The notes beneath the pieces were generated by a model. It did no database searches. It was not told where the DNA came from and worked only from the letters and a program-made list of their open reading frames with translations. Shown here one piece after another: positions 26,995 through 36,513 of a DNA stretch of 64,000 nt. Origin of the DNA: Neobacillus niacini (lineage in GTDB: Bacteria > Bacillota > Bacilli > Bacillales > Cytobacillaceae); the NCBI RefSeq assembly GCF_023715415.1, contig NZ_JAMBOB010000003.1:62001-126000 (forward strand), written 5' to 3'. Every line of letters begins with the position of its first letter. The stretch's first letter is position 1. A program made the position numbers and the translations under genes.

Positions 26995-29157
26995 ATGCAC
27001 TCAATTGTTGTACATTTTGGGAAAAAATATGAGGACTGGCATTTAGTAGAGCCATTCTTTTATAAGTTGCAGAATAGTGAAGTATTAACCTTTTACTGGG
27101 AGGAGGAGGCACCAGCCTCTAATCCTCTTTTTTTATCGTTAGTTGATCGATTGATTGAACATTTGGATCGGCATCGAATTAAGGATTGGCAGTTGATTAT
27201 TCTATTAAACTTAGATGATGAGTTAAATAGGGTGTTACGACTGACCACGCATCTATCGAAAATAAGGAAAGACCTGCTTGAACCTTTAAAGGACAAGGGA
27301 TTCTATCCGACTCAAAGCATTTTACATTTGATTGACATGATCAAGCGAACTTCTAATTATGCACCAATAGAGGAAAGTTTAAAACGCTATTGGGAACTTG
27401 ACCATTATGGCTATCTGCTAAAAAGCACTGAGTGGCCAATAGTGGGAAACGCCTTTTGCGAGGAGGAAATTAATCAGCTCGATGAAGAATGGGGGGAATC
27501 CATTCAACTTCAAGATATTATCTTAGATCAGCCTGGTGCAGAATTCATGGAGGCTTTAGAGCTTAAATGTGAGCGGGTCACGACCTGCCTAGCTAAAAAG
27601 ATAGACAAAAAGAAAGATCTTTTGTTGTTACGCCGCGAGAAGATGAGTAATGATGAATGGATGACCAAATATCAGCTCGATATCATCATGGAAGATTTTG
27701 AGAAAAAGATTAAGCAAATACTCACGCTGCCATTGACTCCTTCTTTAACGTATTTTACTCCTTCAAAAGAACTTTCAAGCAGTTTGAAGTTTCATGTGGG
27801 TATCCAAAGTGAAATCGGTGATATTCGTTTGGTTCGTCAGGAAATCGTTCAAAGTTCTCATCGGGAAAGAATGAAAGGTTATATGGAACTGGTCTATTTT
27901 CTTCTTACAATCAGCCACCATCCGAAACTAATTGAACGGTTGGATAAGGGAAGTACAAGTGTGATTCAGATTGCATTGAAAAATGAGAGGCTGGAAACGT
28001 TACTTAATCATTATTTTTTGAGTTTGTTAAAAGCAAAGAGGCAATTAGAGGATCAATTAATACTTCAAAACCTATTTCATACCAATCGATTTCGAGATGA
28101 TGATTTTTCCCCAAATACAGCAGCAAGTATTGAAAAGAGAAGAGATGCACCTCAACCACTGTCAAAGAGTTCAAAAATTACCTATCAATTCTATGATCAA
28201 TGGGAGAATCAGCTTTATAAAGCTGAGACTATTCTCATTAACCGTGAAAATGAGCTGCTAGAAAATTCAAGAGAAGCTATAAGAAAAATGAATGTGTTAA
28301 AAAGAAGGAATAACTTTCAGGAAGAGGAAGAATTAATCGAAATCAATGACTATAAAAAGGACATCCTCCAAAAAATTGGTGTCGTGCAAAGAGATGTCCT
28401 CCATTCAAATCCTGGCATATCTGAAGCTCTTTCGAAATGGAATAGTTTTGTGACACAAGCGAAAAACCAAATGCATTTTCTCCTGCAGTTACTACCAAAT
28501 CAGCGTCAGTTCCTGATGATGAGTATCCTGATTTTTATCATCCTATTCATTCCTTTCCTGCATATGTTGGGGTCAATTGAATCTCCTGTGGTACCAGCCT
28601 ATTTTTACGGTACTGGTTTTGTTGTCACGCTTCTTGTTACTTATTGCGGGTATTTTTTTACTCAACGAAAATCCTATTTTCACATATACAAGTTTCAAGA
28701 AAAAACCTATGAATATACAGAAAACATTTATCAAATGCAAGTCGATGCTCAGCACAAATATAATGACTACTTAAACCATTTATTCAAGCTTTTTTCGTTA
28801 CGAAAAAAGCTTGAAAAACTATCACTAATCGGTGAAGAAAAGAAGATACAGAATCTACTTTACCGCTACCACCTTATTAAATTGGACGAATTCGTTCAGA
28901 TGACGAATCGATTGCTTCATATCCTGCAAATGAATAAAGAACCGTTTTCTACGAATCAAAGAGTACCTGCTATTAAATTTGAAAAAAGTATCATCGAGAA
29001 TCCTATCTATACTCCTTTTCAACAGCAAGGAGTACAGGGGTTAAATGGACATGGGATTGATGTGTATCTCGGCAGTGCCATCGAACAATATCAATCAACC
29101 TATTTTCATGAACTTGACCAAATTCGAATCCAAGAAGATAAGGTGTATAAACTATGA
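26995..29157 (+). CDS. coiled-coil protein with two central membrane helices, gene 3
   Basis: 720 residues, not recognised. The N-terminal 130 residues look alpha/beta (HSIVVHFGKKYEDWHLVEPF; WQLIILLNL), followed by a long helical region and a charged coiled-coil around 400-470. A membrane hairpin comes next: helix one near 507-525 (MMSILIFIILFIPFLHML), helix two near 535-557 (FYGTGFVVTLLVTYCGYFF). A second helical part follows to the end. N and C termini are both predicted on the same, probably cytoplasmic, side. AAGGAGTG at 26980-26987 sets the ATG at 26995. The gene overlaps the next by four bases (ATGA), so products are translationally coupled. A scaffold linking the GTPase to the membrane is inference. 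Confidence 0.8.
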   Translation: MHSIVVHFGKKYEDWHLVEPFFYKLQNSEVLTFYWEEEAPASNPLFLSLVDRLIEHLDRHRIKDWQLIILLNLDDELNRVLRLTTHLSKIRKDLLEPLKDKGFYPTQSILHLIDMIKRTSNYAPIEESLKRYWELDHYGYLLKSTEWPIVGNAFCEEEINQLDEEWGESIQLQDIILDQPGAEFMEALELKCERVTTCLAKKIDKKKDLLLLRREKMSNDEWMTKYQLDIIMEDFEKKIKQILTLPLTPSLTYFTPSKELSSSLKFHVGIQSEIGDIRLVRQEIVQSSHRERMKGYMELVYFLLTISHHPKLIERLDKGSTSVIQIALKNERLETLLNHYFLSLLKAKRQLEDQLILQNLFHTNRFRDDDFSPNTAASIEKRRDAPQPLSKSSKITYQFYDQWENQLYKAETILINRENELLENSREAIRKMNVLKRRNNFQEEEELIEINDYKKDILQKIGVVQRDVLHSNPGISEALSKWNSFVTQAKNQMHFLLQLLPNQRQFLMMSILIFIILFIPFLHMLGSIESPVVPAYFYGTGFVVTLLVTYCGYFFTQRKSYFHIYKFQEKTYEYTENIYQMQVDAQHKYNDYLNHLFKLFSLRKKLEKLSLIGEEKKIQNLLYRYHLIKLDEFVQMTNRLLHILQMNKEPFSTNQRVPAIKFEKSIIENPIYTPFQQQGVQGLNGHGIDVYLGSAIEQYQSTYFHELDQIRIQEDKVYKL

Positions 29158-32100
29158 ACTTATACCTTGAAGTGTTAGGAAGTTTTCTGGTTTTTTGTCT
29201 AAGTTTCACACTTCTCTATAAGGCCAATTTTTCTCAGGAGCATCGCTATAAACAACTTGTCTTTCCGCTTGTAGCTTTATTTATTTGTTTATCCTGGCTT
29301 TTATTGGATAAGTGGCTTACGGGTATATACGAAGCATTTCTTAAGGAAAAAATGCCTTTTCTATTAACGAATATCCAACTGTTGATAAATTTAACGATTT
29401 TGTTCTCGGTCTTGAGTGTTAAATGGTGTTGGAAAATTGCCGGAAGTTTGCCGTATACGACTCTTGGAAATATGCGCATATTGAACCACTTTGTGAAATT
29501 AGTGAAAAAGGCTGGATCTATTTTTTATCCGCATGAACTTGTTGACAGGTCGAAAACGAAGCGATTGGAGCAGGGCTCCGTTTCGCTTGTTTATTTTAAA
29601 AGCCGGGGAAAGATCTATTTAAAAAAGGAGTGGACCTATCTATCTGCCTTTTTCAAGTTTGCAGCCATTTTCCCACTACTTCTTATGTTGCTTCTTATTA
29701 TTGCCAATGTATATGAGCTTTCAATGATTCATTATTTACCTGCCTACCCGATTATCTCCTTTGTTCTATTAATGGAGATTGCTTGGTTTTTAAATGGTCA
29801 AAAGGTTCCTTATAGTGAAGGGTCCATTGCTGGTAATGATGCCGTCTCCAGAAGACTTACAACCTTTGAGGAATTATATCATCAATACAAGGAATTATGG
29901 GAAGACCGATTGCTGTCTGCTGGGATAATAAGAGAAAATGAACATTTCCATCATCGGAAAAATCATTTCGCCTATGAAATTATCTCGCTGGACCTGGAAC
30001 ATCAGTTAATTATTCATTCTATTTGTGAAGGATTAAAGAAAAAGAACATCCTTATCGATGAAAGCTATACGACGATGATGTCAGAAATCATTCAAGAACA
30101 TGATGTGATGATTGAGGATGTCAATTACAACGATTTCTCTTCCTATTTCTTTCCGGCTTTGTATCATTTGCTGGCCAAAAACAAGAAGATATTGATTATT
30201 ACCCACAGCCAAGGTGCTGCAGAGGAAGCGGTAGAATGGGTGTCAAAGGGAATGAGAGAAGTGTCAGGGGTGGACCAGTTATGGAAGGTCGGCACCTACT
30301 TAAATGCCCTCGAACAAAACATGAATTCCGATGTATTAATTGTTTCACCTGATACCTTAAAGGAGAAACGATTCTTGCACTACCTACGCCAGTTAGAATC
30401 AACAAAAACATTAGAAGGCGTATTGTTGTTACAGGCAGAAAAACTGCTTCCAAACTATTCCACCATCATTCATGCTTTTAACCTAAATGTTAGGAACATC
30501 ATTGGAAAAAAACCACAATATATCATTTTAACAGAGTGGTATGAAGGATTAGAACATACTGTCCGATCACTCCTGCAATGTGAGCCTAGAGGTATCGTTG
30601 CTTCGTCCAGCACAAGTCAATACTTACACTATATGGTATGGAAAAATGAAGGTGAAAAATGGTTTCAGCATAAGATCCTGCCAAAAATTTCGCATCGTAA
30701 ATTAGAAGCGGAAGTAGTCTTATCCATGCCTGCTTTAAAGGCAAACATTGAACCAATACACTTCATTAATCAACAAAACACCAATGTTTATGAAAGTATT
30801 CAAGAAATCATGGATATGAAGCAGCTGTTATTTGATCTTGGTTTTGACTTGGAAACGTTGGATCAAATGGTAAAAATGATTCAGATTCAGGATAGTAACC
30901 TTTCGATTCCCATTGGTGATTTTACACTTCTTCTCATTCGAGATGATTACTACAATTTAGTGAGGCTTTTAAATTTGTGGAAAGGAACCGGTAAAGTGTC
31001 TTCCTTCGTTCACATCATCAGTCCTCCTTATTTAATTCGGGATTACCTTGCAGATCAGTTGGATTTCTTTATGAGTACTAATCGGACCATTGCTCCCTTA
31101 GCTCCTCGCTTATCTCAATCACGTTGGAGCATTGCTTATTCTCTTTTGGAGCGATTATGTCATTTTTATATCATGGAAGAGGAAGTTGAGAGCTACTTAA
31201 GAAGAGCGAAAATTGATTCTTACCGCTCGATTGTCGAAGGTGTTCACGAGTTGTTCTCAAACGCTTTTGGTCCTAAATTAGTATACCGATTTACGATTGA
31301 ATCTGAGGAACTAATAACCTTTAATCGATCCGAAAAGGATTTTGTAAAGAAGAAACGATATAGGATCCCCTATTCAGCTAAGGAAAAGATTTTACCAAAA
31401 GGGTTTCGGTTCATTCAGATTAAGCAACACAACAAGTGTCTTTCTGAGATTTTTGAAGGACATATCTATCAACAATACCTGCCTGGCCAATACCATTCCT
31501 TTAATGGCGAACATTATAAAATTCAAAATGTGGATGTCGAGCATGGAGTTGTTGAAGTCACCTTTGAACACATTTTTGAGAAGAAATATTACCGTCCTAT
31601 AACGGAGTATAAAATAAGTCAGATGTCAGAAGAACACAATTTTGAGAGTAAAAATATTTCATTTGAACAGTTTGACGTCTTTATTGGAGCGCTGAAGGCG
31701 GATGTAAGGATTAACACAAGCGGCTATGTAGAATTTAGTGAAATGGTAAACTTAAAATCGATGAAGGTCCATTCGTATCATCAAGATGAACAGGTAAAAA
31801 GACATTATGAGAACGGTCATATTTTATGTATGGAGATACGTTCAAACCTGGGGGGAATTGAAAATTCTGCAAAAATTGAATTTACATTAGCGCTATTACT
31901 TAATGAGTTGTTTTTATCCTTATTCCCAGAAACACACCATTTTGTGAAGGCATGTGCCCGTTTGGATGAATCATTCTTTGACCAGACAGATTCCCAGTCC
32001 AAGAAATTACAGTTGATATCACCTTCCTTGCAAGTCGATGATGACCCTGAGGAAGAGGGGAAAATCAGACTATACATTATTGAAGATTCTCCTATACATC

Positions 32101-32987
32101 TGGGTATTTTAGAAGCAATTTCTCATAATTGGGAAAAAATCTTTGATATTTTAAATGACTATTTGTTTTGGTTAGTAAATGAAAGTAACGGGAATAGCGA
32201 TTATCTCTATTTTGGTTACGACCAATATCCTAAGGAACTTGCCTTATACGAAACGTTTTCGATAGTAGATACGTTGTTAACGAGGAAAAAAATGAGAGAA
32301 GTTCGAATAGAATATCTAGGACGAATGGTAGATGGAGATATCGTAAAAATCACCAGCAAAGAAACACAATGTGTGTTTTGTGGCAGGACAGTTTCTGCGG
32401 CCCAAATCCATCAGCTCAGTGATGGCAGACAAAGGTGCTTTACTTGTAACGAGTCTGCAATCGATCATGTATTACGTGTTGAGCCACTTTATAGAGAAGT
32501 TCGTCAATTTTTTAAAGATGTATATTTAGTAAACTTACCTGAAGATATAGCACTATCCGTGATAAGTGCAGCGGATATTCACAAGAGTAGCGGTTTGCCA
32601 TTTATTCCGAAAGCAGGTAATCCTCGTTTAACTGGTAAAGCCAGCATGGATGGTGATGGAAAACTCAGGGTTTTAGTTGAAAACGGGTCACCGAGGATCC
32701 ATACACTTTCCACCTTAGCGCATGAATTAACCCATATTTGGCAATATGAGAATTTACAAGTGAATCAGCTGGAAATTGAGGAGCTTGAGGGATTTGCCTC
32801 ATGGGTAGAAGTCCACATGATGACCCAAATGGGAGAAGTTCCGTATGCCAACATGCTCAAAGAACAACTCGAAAATAGACAAGACCCATATGGCAGAGGC
32901 TACCGACTCATAGAAGAGAAATTATCCATACTCCCATACAACGCGACTCCATTTGACTTCTATGTACCTGATGAAGTTGGGATGTAA
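29154..32987 (+). CDS. large membrane protein with zinc ribbon and DA1-like HExxH peptidase, gene 4
   Basis: 1277 residues. Three membrane helices near 5-22, 34-51 and 68-89 and two more near 165-215 anchor the N-terminus. Residues about 330-470 resemble a degenerate SF2 helicase/P-loop core (KKILIITHSQGAAEEAVEW; DVLIVSPDTL; EGVLLLQAEKLLPN) with no intact Walker A. Near the C-terminus a CVFC...CFTC zinc ribbon starts at residue 1073, and HELTHIWQ at 1190-1197 with EELEGFASW about 20 residues later forms a metallopeptidase site. Ribbon, LTGKAS...RVLVENGSPRIHTLSTLAHEL and the downstream Glu match the LIM-plus-peptidase layout of plant DA1 and its bacterial relatives. ATGA overlap with gene 3. 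Confidence 0.82.
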   Translation: MNLYLEVLGSFLVFCLSFTLLYKANFSQEHRYKQLVFPLVALFICLSWLLLDKWLTGIYEAFLKEKMPFLLTNIQLLINLTILFSVLSVKWCWKIAGSLPYTTLGNMRILNHFVKLVKKAGSIFYPHELVDRSKTKRLEQGSVSLVYFKSRGKIYLKKEWTYLSAFFKFAAIFPLLLMLLLIIANVYELSMIHYLPAYPIISFVLLMEIAWFLNGQKVPYSEGSIAGNDAVSRRLTTFEELYHQYKELWEDRLLSAGIIRENEHFHHRKNHFAYEIISLDLEHQLIIHSICEGLKKKNILIDESYTTMMSEIIQEHDVMIEDVNYNDFSSYFFPALYHLLAKNKKILIITHSQGAAEEAVEWVSKGMREVSGVDQLWKVGTYLNALEQNMNSDVLIVSPDTLKEKRFLHYLRQLESTKTLEGVLLLQAEKLLPNYSTIIHAFNLNVRNIIGKKPQYIILTEWYEGLEHTVRSLLQCEPRGIVASSSTSQYLHYMVWKNEGEKWFQHKILPKISHRKLEAEVVLSMPALKANIEPIHFINQQNTNVYESIQEIMDMKQLLFDLGFDLETLDQMVKMIQIQDSNLSIPIGDFTLLLIRDDYYNLVRLLNLWKGTGKVSSFVHIISPPYLIRDYLADQLDFFMSTNRTIAPLAPRLSQSRWSIAYSLLERLCHFYIMEEEVESYLRRAKIDSYRSIVEGVHELFSNAFGPKLVYRFTIESEELITFNRSEKDFVKKKRYRIPYSAKEKILPKGFRFIQIKQHNKCLSEIFEGHIYQQYLPGQYHSFNGEHYKIQNVDVEHGVVEVTFEHIFEKKYYRPITEYKISQMSEEHNFESKNISFEQFDVFIGALKADVRINTSGYVEFSEMVNLKSMKVHSYHQDEQVKRHYENGHILCMEIRSNLGGIENSAKIEFTLALLLNELFLSLFPETHHFVKACARLDESFFDQTDSQSKKLQLISPSLQVDDDPEEEGKIRLYIIEDSPIHLGILEAISHNWEKIFDILNDYLFWLVNESNGNSDYLYFGYDQYPKELALYETFSIVDTLLTRKKMREVRIEYLGRMVDGDIVKITSKETQCVFCGRTVSAAQIHQLSDGRQRCFTCNESAIDHVLRVEPLYREVRQFFKDVYLVNLPEDIALSVISAADIHKSSGLPFIPKAGNPRLTGKASMDGDGKLRVLVENGSPRIHTLSTLAHELTHIWQYENLQVNQLEIEELEGFASWVEVHMMTQMGEVPYANMLKEQLENRQDPYGRGYRLIEEKLSILPYNATPFDFYVPDEVGM

Positions 32988-33002
32988 TCTTAGACAATCA
33001 CC

Positions 33003-33046
33003 AAATAGCGTAGTGTAAGAGAGTTCACACTACGCTATTTTTTTTA
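33003..33046 (+). terminator. terminator of the vWA-tubulin-peptidase operon
   Basis: AATAGCGTAGTGT at 33004-33016 pairs with ACACTACGCTATT at 33027-33039, followed by about seven Ts. It is the only clear terminator found between 21362 and 33046, which supports one four-gene transcript. Confidence 0.85.
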
Positions 33047-33185
33047 TTGGAAAAAATTATTTTGTTAAGATGCCTTAAGTTTGAAGGTTCCAATATGAAA
33101 TATTGTTCTAATGACTGCATTTCATGTAAAATAGGTAATTGAGACGTTAAGGAATTGTAAATAAACAAAGCATGGGGGACATAAA

Positions 33186-34136
33186 GTGTCGTATCAATTA
33201 CAAAAAGGTTTTAAATTGTTTGCACTAAATTCAAACCAAAGCTTGGCGAAGGAAATGGCCGAGCATTTAGGCTGTGAGGTTGGGAAGAGCTCGGTCACCC
33301 AATTTAGTGATGGAGAAATTCAAGTGAATATAGAAGAAAGCGTGCGTGGCTGTGACGTTTATGTTGTACAATCTACTTCACACCCGAATAATGACCATAT
33401 CATGGAGCTGCTCATTATGATTGATGCTTTAAAAAGAGCTTCAGCGAAAATGATCAATGTTGTTATTCCTTACTATAGCTACGCACGCCAGGATCGAAAA
33501 GCTAGATCCCGCGAGCCGATTACAGCTAAATTAATTGCGAACCTACTTGAAAAATCAGGTGCTACCAGGGTACTGACAATGGATTTTCATTCACCGCAGG
33601 TCCAGGGCTTTTTTGATATTCCAGTGGATCAATTAGTTGGAATTCCGATTCTATCACAGTATTTTGAGAAAAAGGGACTTGAGGATGTGGTTGTTGTTGC
33701 ACCACATAATGGTGCTGTTGGGAGAGCAAGGAAAATGGCCAATATTTTAAATGCCCCAATTGCCCTCATTGATCGACGACGTCCTGAACCCAATGTTTCC
33801 GAAATATTTGAGATTATTGGGAATGTTGAAGGGAAAAATACAATCATTGTTGATGATTTAATTAATACTGCTACAACGCAGACTTTAGCTGCCAATGCCT
33901 TAGTAGAGCATGGGGCAAAAGCAGTTTACGCTTGTTGTACACATGCTGTTCTCTCACAATCTGCTGTTGAAAAAATTGAATCATCGGCGATTCAAGAATT
34001 AGTGATCACGAACACGATTGAGCAGAGCGAAGAAAAGTTAATTAATAAAATTACGATGTTGTCTGTAGCTCCATTACTAGCAGACGCTATTGACCGAATT
34101 CATAATGAGAGAGCAGTAAGTCCTTTATTTGAATAA
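33186..34136 (+). CDS. ribose-phosphate diphosphokinase paralogue with altered active-site motifs
   Basis: 316 residues, full length for Prs, with [36 protein letters not shown] and [15 protein letters not shown] conserved. Two catalytic motifs differ from the norm. The PRPP loop reads DDLINTATT (223-231) where active enzymes have DDIIDTAGT, so the third Asp is Asn and the Gly is Thr. The segment [13 protein letters not shown] replaces SPDHGGVTRARK, losing the Asp. It may be weakly active or a regulatory partner of the true Prs, which normally follows glmU. GTG start at 33186 after GGGGGAC. Monocistronic between terminators. Confidence 0.8.
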   Translation: MSYQLQKGFKLFALNSNQSLAKEMAEHLGCEVGKSSVTQFSDGEIQVNIEESVRGCDVYVVQSTSHPNNDHIMELLIMIDALKRASAKMINVVIPYYSYARQDRKARSREPITAKLIANLLEKSGATRVLTMDFHSPQVQGFFDIPVDQLVGIPILSQYFEKKGLEDVVVVAPHNGAVGRARKMANILNAPIALIDRRRPEPNVSEIFEIIGNVEGKNTIIVDDLINTATTQTLAANALVEHGAKAVYACCTHAVLSQSAVEKIESSAIQELVITNTIEQSEEKLINKITMLSVAPLLADAIDRIHNERAVSPLFE

Positions 34137-34144
34137 ATGAAAGG

Positions 34145-34178
34145 AAAGAGAGCCGTGATACCCACGGCTCTCTTTTTT
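34145..34178. terminator. terminator between prs paralogue and FNT gene
   Basis: AAAGAGAGCCGTG pairs with CACGGCTCTCTTT across a five-base loop, with a T-run on the plus strand and A-rich flank for the minus-strand gene. Confidence 0.85.
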
Positions 34179-34186
34179 GTGAAGAT

Positions 34187-35014
34187 TTATAATCCAATCT
34201 TTTTGTCAAAGATTCCAGTCTTTTTAGCCCCTTCAATGACAGTGTATTCATTCTTTTTGTAAGCAAACCAATACGCCATACCGATGAACAGTGCTCCGCC
34301 AACGGCATTTCCTAAGAAGACAGGAATGAAATTATTTAGATAATCCATCCACGTAAGGTGACCGGCGAATATTGCTGCTGGGATGACAAACATATTGGCA
34401 ACGACGTGTTGAAATCCAATTGCGACAAATGCCATAGTCGGAAACCAAATGCCTGCAATTTTTCCAATCATATCTTCACTCCCATAGGATAACCACACAG
34501 CAGCAGCTACAAGCCAGTTACAGCCGATACCTGAGACAAAAGCCTGTAGAAAGGTTGCATTTACTTTGTGTTCAGCAATATGAATGGTACTTTCCAAATA
34601 GACACCTGTTTCAGTTAAACCTACAATATGTCCAAAAAAGTAGGCCACGAATATGGCGCCTAGAAAATTGCTGACCGTGATTAGAAACCAATTTTGCAGA
34701 ACCTGTTTCGTATTAATTTTATTTGAAAATCTCGCCAGTGGAACCACCATCATATTCCCAGTAAGCAGCTCTCCGCCTGCAATTAACGTAAGGATTAGTC
34801 CGATTGGGAAAACGGAGGCACCTAAAATGGCGCTAAGCCCTGATAAACCCTCGGATAGCGGTGCTGTCACACGTATATATAGCAGGAATCCTAATGAAAT
34901 AAATGCACCTGCTTGGAATCCTAATAGTAAGGTAGTTAATAAGGGGTAACTGGTCTTTTTAACCCCATTTTTTATGGATATTTCTAGTATTTGATCGGGT
35001 TTGTATAGTGACAT
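34187..35014 (-). CDS. formate/nitrite transporter (FNT) family channel
   Basis: 275 residues with six membrane helices. FNT landmarks are GGELLTGNMM, the pore histidine in GFQHVVANMFVIP and the AVGGALF glycine motif. FNT channels carry formate, nitrite, hydrosulfide or small monocarboxylates; no neighbouring formate or nitrite enzyme tells which. The ATG follows GAAAGGAAA on the minus strand. Convergent with the prs paralogue. Confidence 0.88.
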   Translation of the reverse strand: MSLYKPDQILEISIKNGVKKTSYPLLTTLLLGFQAGAFISLGFLLYIRVTAPLSEGLSGLSAILGASVFPIGLILTLIAGGELLTGNMMVVPLARFSNKINTKQVLQNWFLITVSNFLGAIFVAYFFGHIVGLTETGVYLESTIHIAEHKVNATFLQAFVSGIGCNWLVAAAVWLSYGSEDMIGKIAGIWFPTMAFVAIGFQHVVANMFVIPAAIFAGHLTWMDYLNNFIPVFLGNAVGGALFIGMAYWFAYKKNEYTVIEGAKKTGIFDKKIGL

Positions 35015-35252
35015 GATCGTATTTCCTTTCTAACTGCGTATATTGTGAAGTTTATCACATATTTATTTATCTTTATTTTAACGCAATAGTGCACAATATG
35101 CTGTGAACATTTCTTTAACATTATTACAATCAGTGCTAAGTTATTTTTTCAGCAGGGGTTATTCACTGGTGAGATTTTTATTGAGTTAACAAGTTTCCTT
35201 TTTTGGTATAAAATTAGATTATTATTGTTACTGCTTTTTGGAGGAATGGGTA

Positions 35253-35750
35253 ATGGCTGTTGTTAAATCGGTAAAAATTGATGGGGAGAATATACATATC
35301 TTTAATAGTGCGATTTATATCTTTGAATCACATTCGGGCTACACCCTTGAATTGGATTTGGTTGTAAGTGAAGTGACAGAAAGAAAATATAAAAAAGAGC
35401 AAAATCTAATTATTGAGATAGAACTAGAAAACGGTAGATTGATTGATTCCATCATGCATGTAAAAACCTTATCTGGAGGATTACCTCAGCTTAATTTATT
35501 CTGTGATCTTGAGGAAATTGACGAGTTCGATGACCTTGATCGGGTGAGTGAGAGTAGTTCATGGTTTCCCAATGTAGAAGAGGGAATAACCTTAGCAGAA
35601 ATTAGAAAAGTAGAAATGCCTAATGAAAACATTAGTCTAAAATTAAATCTACCCATCGACCAGGTCGAATGGTTAAAAAAGCAAAAAAAGGCAAGTTTAA
35701 ATGAAATGCTGCAAGAGTTTATTTCTGAATATTTGAAAAAACAGGAATGA
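35253..35750 (+). CDS. unrecognised 165-residue cytoplasmic protein
   Basis: A soluble, acidic protein of about 165 residues that I do not recognise. The first 90 residues are beta-rich (VKSVKIDGENIHIFNSAIYI, LTLELDLVV-like strands), followed by an acidic patch (DLEEIDEFDDLDR) and a C-terminal helix that looks like a short basic protein-binding motif (QVEWLKKQKKASLNEMLQEF). GGAGG at 35240-35244 fits the ATG at 35253; the earlier TTG overlaps that site. The NUDIX gene begins 35 bases later, so cotranscription is likely. Confidence 0.6.
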   Translation: MAVVKSVKIDGENIHIFNSAIYIFESHSGYTLELDLVVSEVTERKYKKEQNLIIEIELENGRLIDSIMHVKTLSGGLPQLNLFCDLEEIDEFDDLDRVSESSSWFPNVEEGITLAEIRKVEMPNENISLKLNLPIDQVEWLKKQKKASLNEMLQEFISEYLKKQE

Positions 35751-35785
35751 AGTGAGTGTTTTTTTTTAAAGAGGAGGGAACTAAG

Positions 35786-36475
35786 ATGGCTGTTTCGCCA
35801 AAACCTGCTTCAACCGTTGTATTGATGGACGAATCATCAAGGATTTATTTAACAAAACGGCCAGCCACGATGAGGTTTATGGGGGGATTTCACGTTTTTC
35901 CCGGAGGAGCCGTAGAAAAACATGATGCTTTTGTTGCAAAAGATACCGTGAATAGTGATGAGACGCAGCTTTCTATTAGTCTCTCACATTATATTGCTGC
36001 GGCAAGAGAATTATTTGAAGAAGTCGGGATTTTGTTGGGTTACAAGAGAGACGGTTCACTCGTTCAATTGCCAGAGGGAAAGGTAGAAAAATACCGAAAA
36101 GGTCTTCTAGAAGGAGAAATACCTTTTAATACAGTGTTAGAACAAGAAAATCTTTATTTTGATCCTCAATGTTTAAGATATTTCGGCCAAATTATCACAC
36201 CCGAGGAAAGTCCGATTCGTTTTGATACCCGTTTTTTTCTAGCAAAGCTCCCAGAAGGTCAAATCCCTGAGCCAGATCAAAACGAAATTGATGAAGCGGT
36301 CTGGATTAAGCCAGAAGAAGCATTAGCTGCATTTCAAAATAAAGAAATTAAACTCGCACCACCAACGATACTTACACTTCAAGCAATCATTGACTTTCAA
36401 GAAAGCGGTATCTTAAAGATGTCCGTATCAAAAGACGATTTGATGCGTTTAATTCATTTGATAAAAAATCTATAG
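35786..36475 (+). CDS. NUDIX hydrolase
   Basis: 229 residues. The Nudix box is split by an insertion: GGFHVFPGGAVE at the start and ARELFEEVGILLG (RExxEExG) about 40 residues later. This layout is seen in the NUDT7/NUDT19-like group of CoA or acyl-CoA pyrophosphatases. GAGGAGGG precedes the ATG at 35786; a TTG/ATG further upstream in the same frame overlaps it. It is followed 38 bases later by a GNAT gene. The CoA preference is inference. Confidence 0.78.
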   Translation: MAVSPKPASTVVLMDESSRIYLTKRPATMRFMGGFHVFPGGAVEKHDAFVAKDTVNSDETQLSISLSHYIAAARELFEEVGILLGYKRDGSLVQLPEGKVEKYRKGLLEGEIPFNTVLEQENLYFDPQCLRYFGQIITPEESPIRFDTRFFLAKLPEGQIPEPDQNEIDEAVWIKPEEALAAFQNKEIKLAPPTILTLQAIIDFQESGILKMSVSKDDLMRLIHLIKNL

Positions 36476-36513
36476 AGTATTATTTATTCTTCATGTAGAA
36501 GGGGAACTGGTTC

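Noticed and set aside
33186..34136. The prs paralogue as fifth gene of the tubulin cluster
   Set aside because: A strong terminator at 33003-33046 and a 140-base gap separate them.
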